A stretch of 45,833 nt of DNA from an uncultured Selenomonadales bacterium (GCA_946407095.1 CAMJMR010000018.1:1-45833), one strand, 5' to 3'; numbered from the stretch's first letter, positions 1 to 8,236 are shown. Numbers and translations: made by a program. Notes: generated by a model not told the origin, from the letters alone.

Positions 1-81
1 CTCGCAATGCGTTTTGACAAAAGAGCCGACCGTTTCTTCTCCTTCGTTCTTTTTGTTGCTATTCTTCTCTGGTTAAAATGA
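1..81 (+). CDS. 3' end of an IS5-like transposase (partial)
   Basis: The only open frame entering the window from the left ends at TGA 79-81 and reads as 26 codons ending in ILLWLK. A short basic stretch (RFDKRADRFF) followed by a hydrophobic tail ending in LWL is typical of the C-terminus of IS5-family DDE transposases. The same tail (FAAILLWLK) occurs at the other end of the window on the minus strand, so this is a repeated mobile gene cut by the contig edge. The family assignment rests on a short tail and is tentative; the catalytic residues are outside the window. Confidence 0.5.
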   Translation, partial: LAMRFDKRADRFFSFVLFVAILLWLK

Positions 82-98
82 ATTGTCCACAGTTCCTA
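82..98. repeat. Terminal inverted repeat of the left IS, plus CTA target
   Basis: After the transposase stop the sequence TTGTCCACAGTTC matches, in inverted orientation, the end of the IS at 45789-45803 (one mismatch). CTA at 96-98 lies exactly between the IS end and the MITE that follows, as expected for an element with a 3-bp TNA-type target duplication. Confidence 0.5.
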
Positions 99-452
99 GG
101 GCGTGTTGGTAAAATAACGAACGAGTGGCAAGGGATGAAGCCGCCCATGGATGGGCGGCGCCGCGACTTCGACGCAGGAGGCGTCGATAGCGGCACGAGT
201 GGCTTCGGGTTGCGCGGGCACTTCGTCGACAGTTGGTAGCCGCTCCGCGCGCAGCGGTGGCTTTCTTTGGCAACGTGAACGTTGCATCCGGATAGCGCGT
301 TGAAACTCGTTGACGGCTTAAGGGTGGATGCCGCGTCCCAGCTGTTCCCCCGCTTCTAAAGCGGGTCTTTGGCCAGTCAAAGAAAGTAGTTAATCAACTC
401 AAAAGCCATTGACCCGCCGAATCAAAGAAGCTAACCAATTTACCAACTGCCA
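99..452. mobile_element. MITE-like element with GTTGGTAAA terminal repeats (left copy)
   Basis: The element starts GGGCGTGTTGGTAAA and ends with the complement of GTGGCAGTTGGTAAA (11 of 15 positions agree), and is flanked by CTA at 96-98 and 453-455. It has no credible coding sequence. Inside are a hairpin GCCGCCC/GGGCGGC near 142-161 and part of the dispersed three-hairpin repeat. The hairpin arm at 261-270 is interrupted by a nested small element (270-365). A second copy with the same ends is at 45518-45785. The ends resemble those of IS427/IS5-group elements, so it is probably mobilised by such a transposase. Confidence 0.6.
270..365 (+). mobile_element. Small palindrome-ended element nested in the MITE
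   Basis: The element begins with the palindrome GCAACGTGAACGTTGC (270-285) and ends with the hairpin CCCGCTT-CTA-AAGCGGG (349-365). The host heptamer TCTTTGG is present on both sides (264-270 and 366-372). Removing the element restores the MITE hairpin CTTTCTTTGG/CAAAGAAAG. The inner part GCATCC-GATAGCGCG is shared with the element at 36300 and with the repeat at 26655. Confidence 0.55.
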
Positions 453-462
453 CTAAGCTGAA

Positions 463-777
463 TTAATCGGCGTCTTCGTCGAGCGTTTCAATCAGAAAGC
501 TGACGGGACGAAAACCGTCATTGCAGGAGAGGAGCGCGCTTTTGGGATTTTTCATCCAGCCGCCGTAAAAATTCTCTGCGCCGTGCGCCAATGCCATAAC
601 AAACGGCGACAGCGTTTCCCACGCGCTTAGGCAAAAGCCTTCGGGGCATTCCCAGCCATTCGCGATAAAAACTTGCCCTTCCGCCATATCGCAAGGATTT
701 TCGAGCGGGTTTTCGTAGCGGGCAATCAAATCGTCGTGGCACACTTTCCTTATCACGCTGATTCTTACTTTTTTCAT
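463..777 (-). CDS. TIGR04076 family protein
   Basis: This 104-residue protein resembles the small TIGR04076 family: a conserved opening with basic residues (MKKVRISVIRK), a Cys-containing GPC/NPC region, the block GWECPEGFC, and the block ALAHGAENFYGGWM followed by CNDGFRPV. The family's function is unknown; the fixed cysteines suggest metal or redox chemistry, which is inference. ATG at 777 is preferred over an upstream TTG (783) because AGGA lies about 9 nt upstream. The gene is monocistronic, with a hairpin in its leader at 802-825. Confidence 0.75.
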   Translation of the reverse strand: MKKVRISVIRKVCHDDLIARYENPLENPCDMAEGQVFIANGWECPEGFCLSAWETLSPFVMALAHGAENFYGGWMKNPKSALLSCNDGFRPVSFLIETLDEDAD

Positions 778-801
778 TTGCAACGTCCTTTCAAGCCAAA
801 A

Positions 802-825
802 CAGCCGACTCTTGCGAGCCGACTG
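802..825 (-). promoter_or_regulatory. Leader hairpin with GCAA tetraloop
   Basis: Read on the minus strand, CAGTCGGCTC and GAGTCGGCTG pair over 10 bp (two G-U pairs) around a GCAA loop, about 10 nt before the ribosome site of the TIGR04076 gene, and are followed by TTTT. It may be an attenuator or a stabilising leader stem. On the plus strand the stem has two mismatches but is followed by a T-run. Confidence 0.4.
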
Positions 826-1157
826 CTTTTTTATTTGATTGAATTGATTCTTTTCGGCGGGACAATGCCTCCGTCCCTGTCGTTACGCATTTGCGTTTCC
901 GTGGTAAAATTTATTCCATCGATTGAATTCTTGTCGGCGGCGCTCATTTGAGCCGCCCCGCTTTAAATTCCGATTTATGAACGCGCCTTAGGTTTATCGG
1001 CGCGGTTGGTTTCAAAACTTGTCAATCATCCTTCAACAATCAGTTTATCGGCATTTTAGGGCGGCTTCTTTAGGAAAATTCAAGCCGAGCCTTAGAATCG
1101 AATTAAAATTATTCTCAAAAGCCGAAGTTGTTCGGTGCAAGCCTTCCGCATTTCTAA
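826..1157. other. Non-coding stretch between the TIGR04076 gene and the valS promoter
   Basis: No credible gene. There is a hairpin GGCGGCGCTC-ATTT-GAGCCGCC near 937-958. No T-box motif (GGGTGGNACCGCG) is visible, although many Firmicute valS genes have one. Confidence 0.5.
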
Positions 1158-1186
1158 TTGACTTTAAAGCGCGGGCAGTTTATTAT
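1158..1186 (+). promoter_or_regulatory. Promoter of valS-folC
   Basis: TTGACT at 1158-1163 and TATTAT at 1181-1186, spaced by 17 nt. This is a good sigma-A type match, about 20 nt before the GGAGG ribosome site at 1207-1212. Confidence 0.6.
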
Positions 1187-1204
1187 TGAAACAATTTTCA
1201 CGAT

Positions 1205-1278
1205 AAGGAGGGATTAGGGATTGGGAATGAGGTCGTAGGGAAAACACTAGTCCCTAGTCCCCAGTCCCTAGTCCCTAG
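1205..1278 (+). repeat. Heptamer-repeat hairpin between the valS ribosome site and start codon
   Basis: The ribosome site AAGGAG (1205-1210) lies 71 nt before the ATG at 1282. The space is filled by GGGATTAGGGATTGGG (1210-1225), a loop, and CCCAGTCCCTAGTCCC (1260-1275). As RNA the two arms pair over 16 bp using only Watson-Crick and G-U pairs. The right arm is a run of the heptamer CCCTAGT that recurs inside valS and folC and beside lpxC. Confidence 0.65.
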
Positions 1279-1281
1279 ACA

Positions 1282-3930
1282 ATGGACAACATAAGCAAGA
1301 CCTACGAGCCGCAGAAGATAGAGCGGGAACTGTACGAGCAATGGGAGCGCGAAGGAAATTTCCACACGACGGCGGGGGCAGCGGGCGAGCCGTATTGTAT
1401 CGTCATTCCGCCGCCGAACGTCACGGGACAATTGCACATGGGTCACGCGTTGGACGAGACGCTTCAAGATATACTGATTCGTTGGCACCGCATGAAAGGC
1501 GACAATACCCTTTGGATGCCCGGCACAGACCACGCGGGCATTGCCACTCAAGCGAAAGTCGAAGAGCAACTGCGCGGCGAGGGCACGAATCGCTACAAGT
1601 TGGGGCGCGAAGAATTTCTTAAGCGCGTGTGGCAGTGGAAGGAACAATACGGTAGCCGAATCAGCTATCAGCTTCGGACGTTGGGCTCAAGTTGCGATTG
1701 GGAGCGCGAACGCTTCACGATGGACGCGGGTTGCAGCGCGGCGGTTCGCAAGGTCTTCGTCAGCCTGTACGACGAGGGCTTGATATATCGCGGCACACGT
1801 ATAACGAATTGGTGTCCGCATTGCAACACGGCATTGAGCGATATTGAAGTCGAACACGAGCCCGAAGAAGGACACCTTTGGCACCTGCGCTATCCCTTCA
1901 AGGACGGCAGCGGCTACGTGGAAGTGGCTACGACGCGTCCCGAAACGATGTTGGGCGATACGGGCGTGGCAGTCCACCCCGACGACGAACGCTACAAAGA
2001 TTTGGTCGGCAAGACGCTGATTTTGCCGCTTGTCGGGCGCGAAATCCCTTTGTTCGCCGACAGCTACGTCGATAAGGAATTTGGCACGGGCGCGGTCAAA
2101 GTCACGCCCGCTCACGACCCGAACGACTACGAAATGGGTTTGAGGCACGACTTGCCGCAAGTGAAGGTTATCGACAACCTCGGCAAGATGACAGCTGATG
2201 TCGGCAAGTACAGCGGCTTAGACCGCTACGAATGCCGCAAGCAGATTGTTGCTGACTTGGAGGCGGGCGGCTGGCTAGTTAAGGTTGAGAATCACGAACA
2301 CGCGGTAGGACACTGCCACCGTTGCCACACGACGATTGAGCCGCTGATAAGCGACCAATGGTTTGTCAAAATGGAGAGTCTGGCTAAGCCCGCGATTGAG
2401 GCGGTGAAGTCGGGCGCGTTGCAATTCGTTCCCGAACGCTTCACGAAAATCTACGTCAACTGGCTTGAAAACATCCGCGACTGGTGCATAAGTCGGCAGT
2501 TGTGGTGGGGACATCAAATCCCCGCGTGGTATTGCGACGATTGCGGCGAAATGACGGTATCGGAAACCGATGTCGAGACTTGCCCGCATTGTCACGGAAA
2601 AAATTTGCGCCGCGACGAAGACGTTTTGGACACGTGGTTCAGCTCTGCGCTGTGGCCGTTCAGCACGATGGGCTGGCCGCAAGACACCGCCGAGCTTAGG
2701 AAATTTTACCCGACGAGCGTCCTTGTCACGGGCTACGATATAATTTTCTTCTGGGTATCGCGCATGGTGATGATGGGCTTGAAATTCCGCGGCGAAGTGC
2801 CCTTCCGCAAAGTTTTCATTCACGGGCTGGTGCGCGACGAGCTTGGGCGCAAGATGAGCAAATCGCTTGGCAACGGCGTCGACCCCGTCGAGGTTATCGA
2901 AAAGTACGGCGCGGACAGCTTGCGCTTCATGCTGGTCACGGGCAACACCCCCGGCAACGATTTGCGCTTTTACTGGTCGAAGGTCGAATCTGCGCGGAAT
3001 TTCGCCAACAAAATCTGGAATGCGTCCCGCTTCCTGCTGATGAACTTGGAAGAAAATCCCTCGTCCCTAGTCCCCAGTCCCCAGTCCCTTGAATTGGCAG
3101 ACCGTTGGATATTGGCGCGGCTTCGCAACACAATCGCGGGCGTCACGAAAAACTTGGAGCGATTTGAACTTGGCGAGGCGGCGCGTTTGCTTTACGAGTT
3201 CATCTGGTTTAATTTCTGCGACTACTACATAGAGCTGACGAAGGCGCGGCTTTACGGCGAGGACACGCGGGCGAAGGCGACGGCGTTGTTCGTGCTGACG
3301 ACAGTGCTTGAGGCGGCACTTAGGCTGTTGCACCCGTTCATGCCGTTTTTGACCGAGGCGATACGTCAAAAGCTGCCCAATGCCACGGGTTCAATCATGT
3401 TGGCGAAGTACCCGACGGTCGACGAGTTCAAAGCTTGGGAGGCGGACGACGCGGACGTTTTGGAAATCGCGAACGTGATTTTCAATGCGGTGAGGACGAT
3501 ACGCAACTTGAAGGCGGAATTGGGCATTGATTCGCGGAAAAAGGCGGCGGTGGTGCTGAAGGTGACGCGTCCCGAATACGCCGAGACATTGCGGGCGAAT
3601 GTGAATTACATCAGCGTATTGGCGTTCGCCGAGCCGATAACCTTCGCGGAAGAAAAGCCCGAACACGCAATGAGCGGCGTCGTCGAGGGATTGGAAATAT
3701 ATTTGCCATTGGCGGGCTTAATCGACACGGAAAAGGAAATCGCGCGCCTCGGCAAGGAACTGGACAAGTTGAAAAAATTCGCGGCGTCATTGACGGGCAA
3801 GCTTGGCAACGAGCGATTCATAAGCAAGGCACCGGCGGCAGTCGTCGAGTCGGAGCGCGAAAAACTGAAGTCGGCCGAGGAAAAAGTTTCCGCCCTTGAG
3901 CAACGCATTGCGCAGTTGAAATCGCTATGA
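1282..3930 (+). CDS. valS: Valyl-tRNA synthetase
   Basis: Class I aminoacyl-tRNA synthetase of 882 residues that charges tRNA-Val with valine in the cytoplasm. The HIGH signature reads HMGH at 52-55 and KMSKS is at 524-528. The large editing domain lies between them, and a C-terminal coiled coil (about 810-882) is typical of the tRNA-binding arm. Several CxxC pairs are present. Residues 594-603 (SSLVPSPQSL) come from a heptamer repeat and look like an insertion ahead of the conserved LADRWILARL. The start at ATG 1282 matches family N-termini, although the only good ribosome site is unusually far away (see the leader hairpin). The stop overlaps folC by 4 nt (ATGA), implying translational coupling. 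Confidence 0.97.
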   Translation: MDNISKTYEPQKIERELYEQWEREGNFHTTAGAAGEPYCIVIPPPNVTGQLHMGHALDETLQDILIRWHRMKGDNTLWMPGTDHAGIATQAKVEEQLRGEGTNRYKLGREEFLKRVWQWKEQYGSRISYQLRTLGSSCDWERERFTMDAGCSAAVRKVFVSLYDEGLIYRGTRITNWCPHCNTALSDIEVEHEPEEGHLWHLRYPFKDGSGYVEVATTRPETMLGDTGVAVHPDDERYKDLVGKTLILPLVGREIPLFADSYVDKEFGTGAVKVTPAHDPNDYEMGLRHDLPQVKVIDNLGKMTADVGKYSGLDRYECRKQIVADLEAGGWLVKVENHEHAVGHCHRCHTTIEPLISDQWFVKMESLAKPAIEAVKSGALQFVPERFTKIYVNWLENIRDWCISRQLWWGHQIPAWYCDDCGEMTVSETDVETCPHCHGKNLRRDEDVLDTWFSSALWPFSTMGWPQDTAELRKFYPTSVLVTGYDIIFFWVSRMVMMGLKFRGEVPFRKVFIHGLVRDELGRKMSKSLGNGVDPVEVIEKYGADSLRFMLVTGNTPGNDLRFYWSKVESARNFANKIWNASRFLLMNLEENPSSLVPSPQSLELADRWILARLRNTIAGVTKNLERFELGEAARLLYEFIWFNFCDYYIELTKARLYGEDTRAKATALFVLTTVLEAALRLLHPFMPFLTEAIRQKLPNATGSIMLAKYPTVDEFKAWEADDADVLEIANVIFNAVRTIRNLKAELGIDSRKKAAVVLKVTRPEYAETLRANVNYISVLAFAEPITFAEEKPEHAMSGVVEGLEIYLPLAGLIDTEKEIARLGKELDKLKKFAASLTGKLGNERFISKAPAAVVESEREKLKSAEEKVSALEQRIAQLKSL
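3058..3090 (+). repeat. Heptamer repeat inside valS
   Basis: Four consecutive GTCCCNN units (3063-3090) lie within the reading frame and encode SLVPSPQSL. The same peptide, SLVPSP, is encoded by the copy at the start of folC. Confidence 0.7.
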
Positions 3931-5150
3931 CAAACCAAAACTCTAGTCCCACGTCCCTAGTCCCTAGTCCCTTCACTTATGACGACGCGCTGAAATATTT
4001 GGATTGGCTTAGCGTCTTCGGCATAAAGGAAGGCTTGGAGCGAATCAAGGCATTGACGGCTAAGCTTGGCGAGCCGCAGAATTTTTATCGGACGATACAC
4101 GTGGCGGGCACCAACGGCAAAGGTTCCGTCTGCGCGATGTTGGCGGAGATGTTGAAGGCTTCGGGCTTGAAGGTCGGCTTATTCACTTCGCCGCACCTGG
4201 AGAGCTATTGCGAGCGAATCCGAATCGACGGCGCGAACATTCCCGAATCGGACTTCGCCGAAATGATTTTCCGAGTCAAAGTTTGCGAGGTTGAGTGCAC
4301 ACACTTCGAGGCGTTGACGGCGGCGGCGTTCCTTTACTTCAAGGAGCGGGCGGTCGACGCGGCGGTTATCGAAGTCGGGCTTGGCGGGCTGTTCGATTCG
4401 ACGAACGTAATCACGCCGGAACTGTCGATAATCACGAACGTTGCGCTTGACCACGAAAACATTTTGGGAGACTTGGACGGGATAGCGCGCAACAAAGCCG
4501 GCATAATCAAGCCGAACGTGCCATGCGTGACGGGAGCGACGGGCAAGCCGCTTGAAATAATTCGGGCGACGGCCGCCGAAAAAAATGCGCCGCTGTACGA
4601 AGTCAAACCCTTGTCCCTTGTCCCTTACCCATTGTCCCTTAAAGGCGAGTATCAGAAATTCAACGCGGCGATAGCGATACGGGCGGCTGAAGTGTTAGGC
4701 TTGAGCGAGTCGGCGATAAGTCGCGGTTTAGCGGATGTGAAATGGGCAGGACGCTTTGAAGTCTTCGAGACGGCTTCGGGCGCAGTGATTATAGACGGGG
4801 CGCACAATCCCGACGGAGCGGCGGCATTGCGGCGGAGCTTGGACGCGGCATTTCCCGACGGGCGGCGAGTTTGGCTGTTCGGCGTGCTGAAGGATAAAGA
4901 CTTCGCGACGATGATAAAGATTTTGTTCCGAGCGGACGACTTTGTAATCGTGACGGAGCCTCAATCGGAGCGGGCGGCGTCGACGGAGACAATCTGCGCG
5001 GCACTAAGCGAGCGAGGCATAAAGTGCTTGGCAGTCAAAGACAACGTCGAGGTGGTCGAACGTCTGCTGAGTTCGGGCGGCGACGTGAAGATAATCGCGG
5101 GTTCGCTGTACCTGATAGGCGCAGTGCGAAGCAAGATACCGCAAATATAG
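3927..5150 (+). CDS. folC: Dihydrofolate / folylpolyglutamate synthase
   Basis: 407-residue Mur-ligase-type enzyme that adds glutamate to dihydropteroate and folates. The ATP-binding loop GTNGKGS is at 61-67. The conserved LFTSPHL, the NVALDHE block and the C-terminal IDGAHNPD block are present. Two segments are encoded by heptamer repeats: SPTSLVPSPF near residues 7-16 and PLSLVPYPLSL near 228-238. Both sit at places where homologues are variable. The start ATG overlaps the valS stop. A dispersed hairpin repeat begins at the stop codon. Confidence 0.95.
   Translation: MTNQNSSPTSLVPSPFTYDDALKYLDWLSVFGIKEGLERIKALTAKLGEPQNFYRTIHVAGTNGKGSVCAMLAEMLKASGLKVGLFTSPHLESYCERIRIDGANIPESDFAEMIFRVKVCEVECTHFEALTAAAFLYFKERAVDAAVIEVGLGGLFDSTNVITPELSIITNVALDHENILGDLDGIARNKAGIIKPNVPCVTGATGKPLEIIRATAAEKNAPLYEVKPLSLVPYPLSLKGEYQKFNAAIAIRAAEVLGLSESAISRGLADVKWAGRFEVFETASGAVIIDGAHNPDGAAALRRSLDAAFPDGRRVWLFGVLKDKDFATMIKILFRADDFVIVTEPQSERAASTETICAALSERGIKCLAVKDNVEVVERLLSSGGDVKIIAGSLYLIGAVRSKIPQI
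3944..3973 (+). repeat. Heptamer repeat in the 5' end of folC
   Basis: TAGTCCC ACGTCCC TAGTCCC TAGTCCC, four units in frame, encoding part of SPTSLVPSPF. The repeat lies directly before the conserved N-terminus (YDDALKYLDWL). Confidence 0.7.
4608..4640 (+). repeat. Heptamer repeat in the middle of folC
   Basis: CCCTTGT units repeated four to five times (one degenerate), in frame, encoding PLSLVPYPLSL. Confidence 0.65.
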
Positions 5151-5370
5151 GCCGCGCATGGACGCGCGGCCGCCGGCAACAAAAACACGGATGTTTTTTT
5201 GCCGGCACGGGCGGCTTCGGTTACGAGACCTGTGCAGTCATTGGTTAATTACGGTCACGATAATTTACGCCCCTGCGAGGTGCCTTTTCTTTTGCAACTT
5301 TTCTTTGGGCAAGCAAAGAAAAGTTGATTAAAAAAAATAAAACCAATCAAAACGCTAATCGAAGTGAGGA
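5150..5370 (+). repeat. Dispersed three-hairpin repeat, copy b
   Basis: Hairpin 1 is GGCCGCGC/GCGCGGCC around ATGGAC (5150-5171). Hairpin 2 runs from GCCGGC to GCCGGC (5172-5206). Hairpin 3 is CAACTTTTCTTTG/CAAAGAAAAGTTG (5295-5326). Conserved CGCCCCTGCGAGGTGCC lies between 2 and 3, and the tail AATCGAAG ends the recognisable part. This fills the gap between folC and the O-antigen-ligase-like gene; no gene is seen here. Confidence 0.7.
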
Positions 5371-5430
5371 GCCGCACACACGACAGCCGGTTCCGCGCGG
5401 TCCACGCTTTGGCAAAGGGGGGACGAAGGC

Positions 5431-7080
5431 TTGGACAGAGTGAGCGTCTTTGCACGACGACAACGAATCAGAAACTTGGAGCAATGGACGCTTTACGCCA
5501 TTTTGACCGAGTCGTTTTTCCTTGCGCTGTGGCCGACGGTCGCGGCGGCAGCAGTGATGTTCGGCGTGATAACCTGGTTCCTGCGCAAGCAAATCGATTC
5601 GCGCTACAAAATGATAAGCTTGCCGTTCGATGTGCCGGTCGCGCTGTTCCTGCTTATCGGCGCGGTGAGCGTCTTCCTGTCGTCGGCGCGAAGTGCGGAG
5701 CTGATTTACAACTACTGCACGATGGTCGGCATGTACGGCTTGACTTACCTGATAGTCGGGCAAACGATTCGCACGCCCGCGCAAGTCAAGCAAATGGCTC
5801 AAGCCCTGTTCGCGGCGGCGATATTGGTCGTGCTGTGGGGCTTCTTCCAATTCCTGTTCGGAATAGACACGGCGGACATCAAGTGGACAGACCCCGAAGT
5901 CTTCCCCGAATTGCGCAAGCGCGTGTTCTCTACGCTGGAAAATCCGAACGTCTTGGCGGGCTATCTGGACGTGTTCATCTGCCTTGCGCTGGGCTTGTTG
6001 GCGCGTGCCGAGCAGCGTTCGCAAAAAATAATCCTAATCGTCTTGATAATGATGTTCGCGGCGTGCTTGGCAATGACGTATTCGCGAGGAGCCTTCTTGA
6101 CGTTGGCGGTAGTGTTCGCGGCTTACGGCGCGCTGAAGGATTGGCGCATTCTGATTCTGTTCGCGGCGGTCACGGGCTTGATAGCCTACAATGATGCGAC
6201 CTTCACGCACAGAATTTTATCGTCCTTCACGGGTTCCGATTCTTCGGGCAGCGTCCGCGTCGGCATTTGGGTCAGCACTATCGCCATGATTAGCGACCAT
6301 CCCTTTGCCGGCATAGGCTGGGGTGCTTATCAGTTCGTCTACCCGCAATACAATTACTACATTGCCGACCCGAACATCATCATCTACCACGCGCACAATC
6401 TTTACTTGCACCACGCGGCGGAAATCGGTATCGTCGGAGCGTTGGCGTTCTTCTGGTATTTTTTCGGCACGATGTTCATGTCTTTGGCTTTGAACAGTAA
6501 CGAGCGCTACTTGAAAGGGACTTCCGCCTTGACGAAGTTCGCCGAGGAACTTTTTGCCCGCAGTGCCTTCCTGAAATACATTTCGGAGCTTGGGAACGTC
6601 GTCAACGAAAAGCTTTCCCTGTTCGCGGACGGGATTCTGAATTTGTTCGGACGGAAGAAACCGCCGCTCAAAATCAAGCGGACGCGCCGCAGTGACGTCA
6701 TTCACAACGAGGAAATGAATTTCAGCGAGCATACGCGCAAAAAATTCGCTAAGGAAAAAGTCACGTCGATTGATGAAATTGCGGTCGGCGGCGAAAAAAT
6801 TTCCGTCAAAAGCGTGCAGATAAATTCAGACGACTCTAAGGAGACGCCGCTTGTCGATTGGGACGACGTGACAAAGGTCGACGACGATAAATTTCTTGGC
6901 GGGCTCAAGCTTGGCATAGGGCTGGCGTTCCTGTCCATGGCTCTCAACGGCTTGACGGACAATTTGCTTTTCAACATTCCCAGTTCTATGCTTATGTGGC
7001 AATTAGGCGCGTTAGGCGCGGCAATACATTCGCAAGGGGGCAGCTCATTTGAAAAAAACAATTTCGCAGGCGACAATTGA
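5431..7080 (+). CDS. O-antigen ligase / polymerase family membrane protein
   Basis: 549-residue protein with about ten hydrophobic segments in the first 350 residues. It carries the Wzy/WaaL-type periplasmic motif HAHNLYLHHAAEIGIVG near residue 320, which suggests transfer or polymerisation of surface polysaccharide. An unusual hydrophilic, charged stretch of roughly 130 residues (about 370-490) precedes one or two last membrane segments (LGIGLAFLSMALNGL, SSMLMWQLGAL). The TTG start at 5431 follows AGGGGGGACGAAGGC. The gene overlaps rex by 32 nt. The substrate cannot be told from sequence. Confidence 0.7.
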   Translation: MDRVSVFARRQRIRNLEQWTLYAILTESFFLALWPTVAAAAVMFGVITWFLRKQIDSRYKMISLPFDVPVALFLLIGAVSVFLSSARSAELIYNYCTMVGMYGLTYLIVGQTIRTPAQVKQMAQALFAAAILVVLWGFFQFLFGIDTADIKWTDPEVFPELRKRVFSTLENPNVLAGYLDVFICLALGLLARAEQRSQKIILIVLIMMFAACLAMTYSRGAFLTLAVVFAAYGALKDWRILILFAAVTGLIAYNDATFTHRILSSFTGSDSSGSVRVGIWVSTIAMISDHPFAGIGWGAYQFVYPQYNYYIADPNIIIYHAHNLYLHHAAEIGIVGALAFFWYFFGTMFMSLALNSNERYLKGTSALTKFAEELFARSAFLKYISELGNVVNEKLSLFADGILNLFGRKKPPLKIKRTRRSDVIHNEEMNFSEHTRKKFAKEKVTSIDEIAVGGEKISVKSVQINSDDSKETPLVDWDDVTKVDDDKFLGGLKLGIGLAFLSMALNGLTDNLLFNIPSSMLMWQLGALGAAIHSQGGSSFEKNNFAGDN

Positions 7081-7672
7081 CAGATTGCCGCTGTACTTCA
7101 GGACGTTGCGGTTGGCGGAGGAAGAATCGTTGCAGATAATTTCCTCCGACGAGTTGGGGCGGCGATTGGACATCACGCCCGAACAGATTCGCAAAGACTT
7201 GGCGACGTTCGGACAATTCGGGCGCAAGGGCATAGGCTACGACGTGAGAGAGCTGAAAGAGCGAATCGGCAACATTTTGGGCTTGCACAATCATTGGCGG
7301 CTTGCGATAATCGGCATCGGTCATTTGGGCGGCGCGCTTGCCAATTACGTCAACTTCGCGTCGTTGGGCTTTTCGGTCGTGGCTTTGCTTGACAGGGACA
7401 AGAAAATCGTCGGCCACAAAGTCAACGGCATTGAAGTTTGCGACATAGCGCGCATGAAGGAAATCGTTGCGTCGAAGGCGGTAGACATCGGCGTCATCAC
7501 GGTGCCGGCCGACGAGGCTCAAGGCGTAGCTGATTTACTTGTGGCGGCTGGCGTCAAGGGCATTTGGAATTTCGCGCCGATAAAGCTTAGCGTGCCGTCG
7601 ACGGTGCCTTTGGTCAACGAGGATTTGTCTGTCGGCTTGAGCGCGCTCAGCTATCACATGTCGCAGGAATAG
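7049..7672 (+). CDS. rex: Redox-sensing transcriptional repressor Rex
   Basis: 207-residue repressor that senses the NADH/NAD+ ratio and controls fermentation genes. Residues 1-75 form a winged helix (DITPEQIRKDLATFGQFGRKGIGY). A Rossmann fold follows with GIGHLGGAL near 89-97, and the C-terminal helix used for domain swapping is present. The TTG start at 7049 has AGGGGG upstream and lies inside the preceding gene, so the two are probably co-transcribed. The presence of Rex fits an anaerobic lifestyle. Confidence 0.95.
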   Translation: MKKTISQATIDRLPLYFRTLRLAEEESLQIISSDELGRRLDITPEQIRKDLATFGQFGRKGIGYDVRELKERIGNILGLHNHWRLAIIGIGHLGGALANYVNFASLGFSVVALLDRDKKIVGHKVNGIEVCDIARMKEIVASKAVDIGVITVPADEAQGVADLLVAAGVKGIWNFAPIKLSVPSTVPLVNEDLSVGLSALSYHMSQE

Positions 7673-7744
7673 GAGCGGAGCGTGTGACGGGCTTGCCCTT
7701 TCGTTGGCTAAGCAAAAGGGCTCAAAGACAGCTCGGCTTGTCGG

Positions 7745-7959
7745 TGGGCGGGCGCGTCCCTTCGATTCGATTAATTTTAATTTTTATGTTTAGTATCTAC
7801 TTTTTCTTTGCATGCCCAAAGAAAAAGTAGCAAAAAGAAAAGGCACCTCGCAGGGGCGTAAAGCAGTCGTTGCCGAAACGTTGAGCCAAGCCGAAGCCGT
7901 GTGTGCCGGCAAAGAAACATCCTTGTTTCTGTTGCCGGAGGCCGCCATCCTTGGCGGCC
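7745..7959 (-). repeat. Dispersed three-hairpin repeat, copy c (inverted)
   Basis: The repeat runs in reverse: hairpin 3 CTACTTTTTCTTTG/CAAAGAAAAAGTAG (7797-7830), the conserved GCACCTCGCAGGGGCG block, hairpin 2 (7905-7938, with GTTTCT/AGAAAC arms) and hairpin 1 GGCCGCC/GGCGGCC (7940-7959). It lies between rex and secG. Another loose stem, GCCCTTT/AAAGGGC, lies at about 7697-7723. The 325-base gap holds no gene. Confidence 0.7.
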
Positions 7960-7997
7960 TCGTCCTCTGCAACTTATTCCTTACAGGAGGTTTATGA

Positions 7998-8225
7998 ATG
8001 CTTACAGTCTTAATGGTTTTGGACGCGATAATCTCAATCGCGCTGATATTGGTCATCCTCGGTCAAGAAGCGAAGTCGGGCGGCATGGGCGGCATGGACG
8101 GCGGCTCTGACGCGGTCTTTTCGGGCAAGGCGCGCGGCATGGACGCGCTTTTGGCACGGCTGACTGTCATTCTTGCCGTCATGTTCGCGGTGATAACCTT
8201 GATAATCGCGAAGCTGACTATGTAG
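7998..8225 (+). CDS. secG: Protein translocase subunit SecG
   Basis: 75-residue protein with two membrane helices (about 3-22 and 50-72) joined by a glycine-rich loop (SGGMGGMDGGSDAVF), as in all SecG proteins. It assists SecYEG in protein export. AGGAGG lies 8 nt before ATG 7998. It is the first gene of a run secG-trmB-tsaD. Confidence 0.93.
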   Translation: MLTVLMVLDAIISIALILVILGQEAKSGGMGGMDGGSDAVFSGKARGMDALLARLTVILAVMFAVITLIIAKLTM

Positions 8226-8236
8226 GGGGAATACTT

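Noticed and set aside
960-1281. T-box riboswitch before valS
   Set aside because: No GGGTGGNACCGCG antiterminator motif or matching terminator is visible in the leader.
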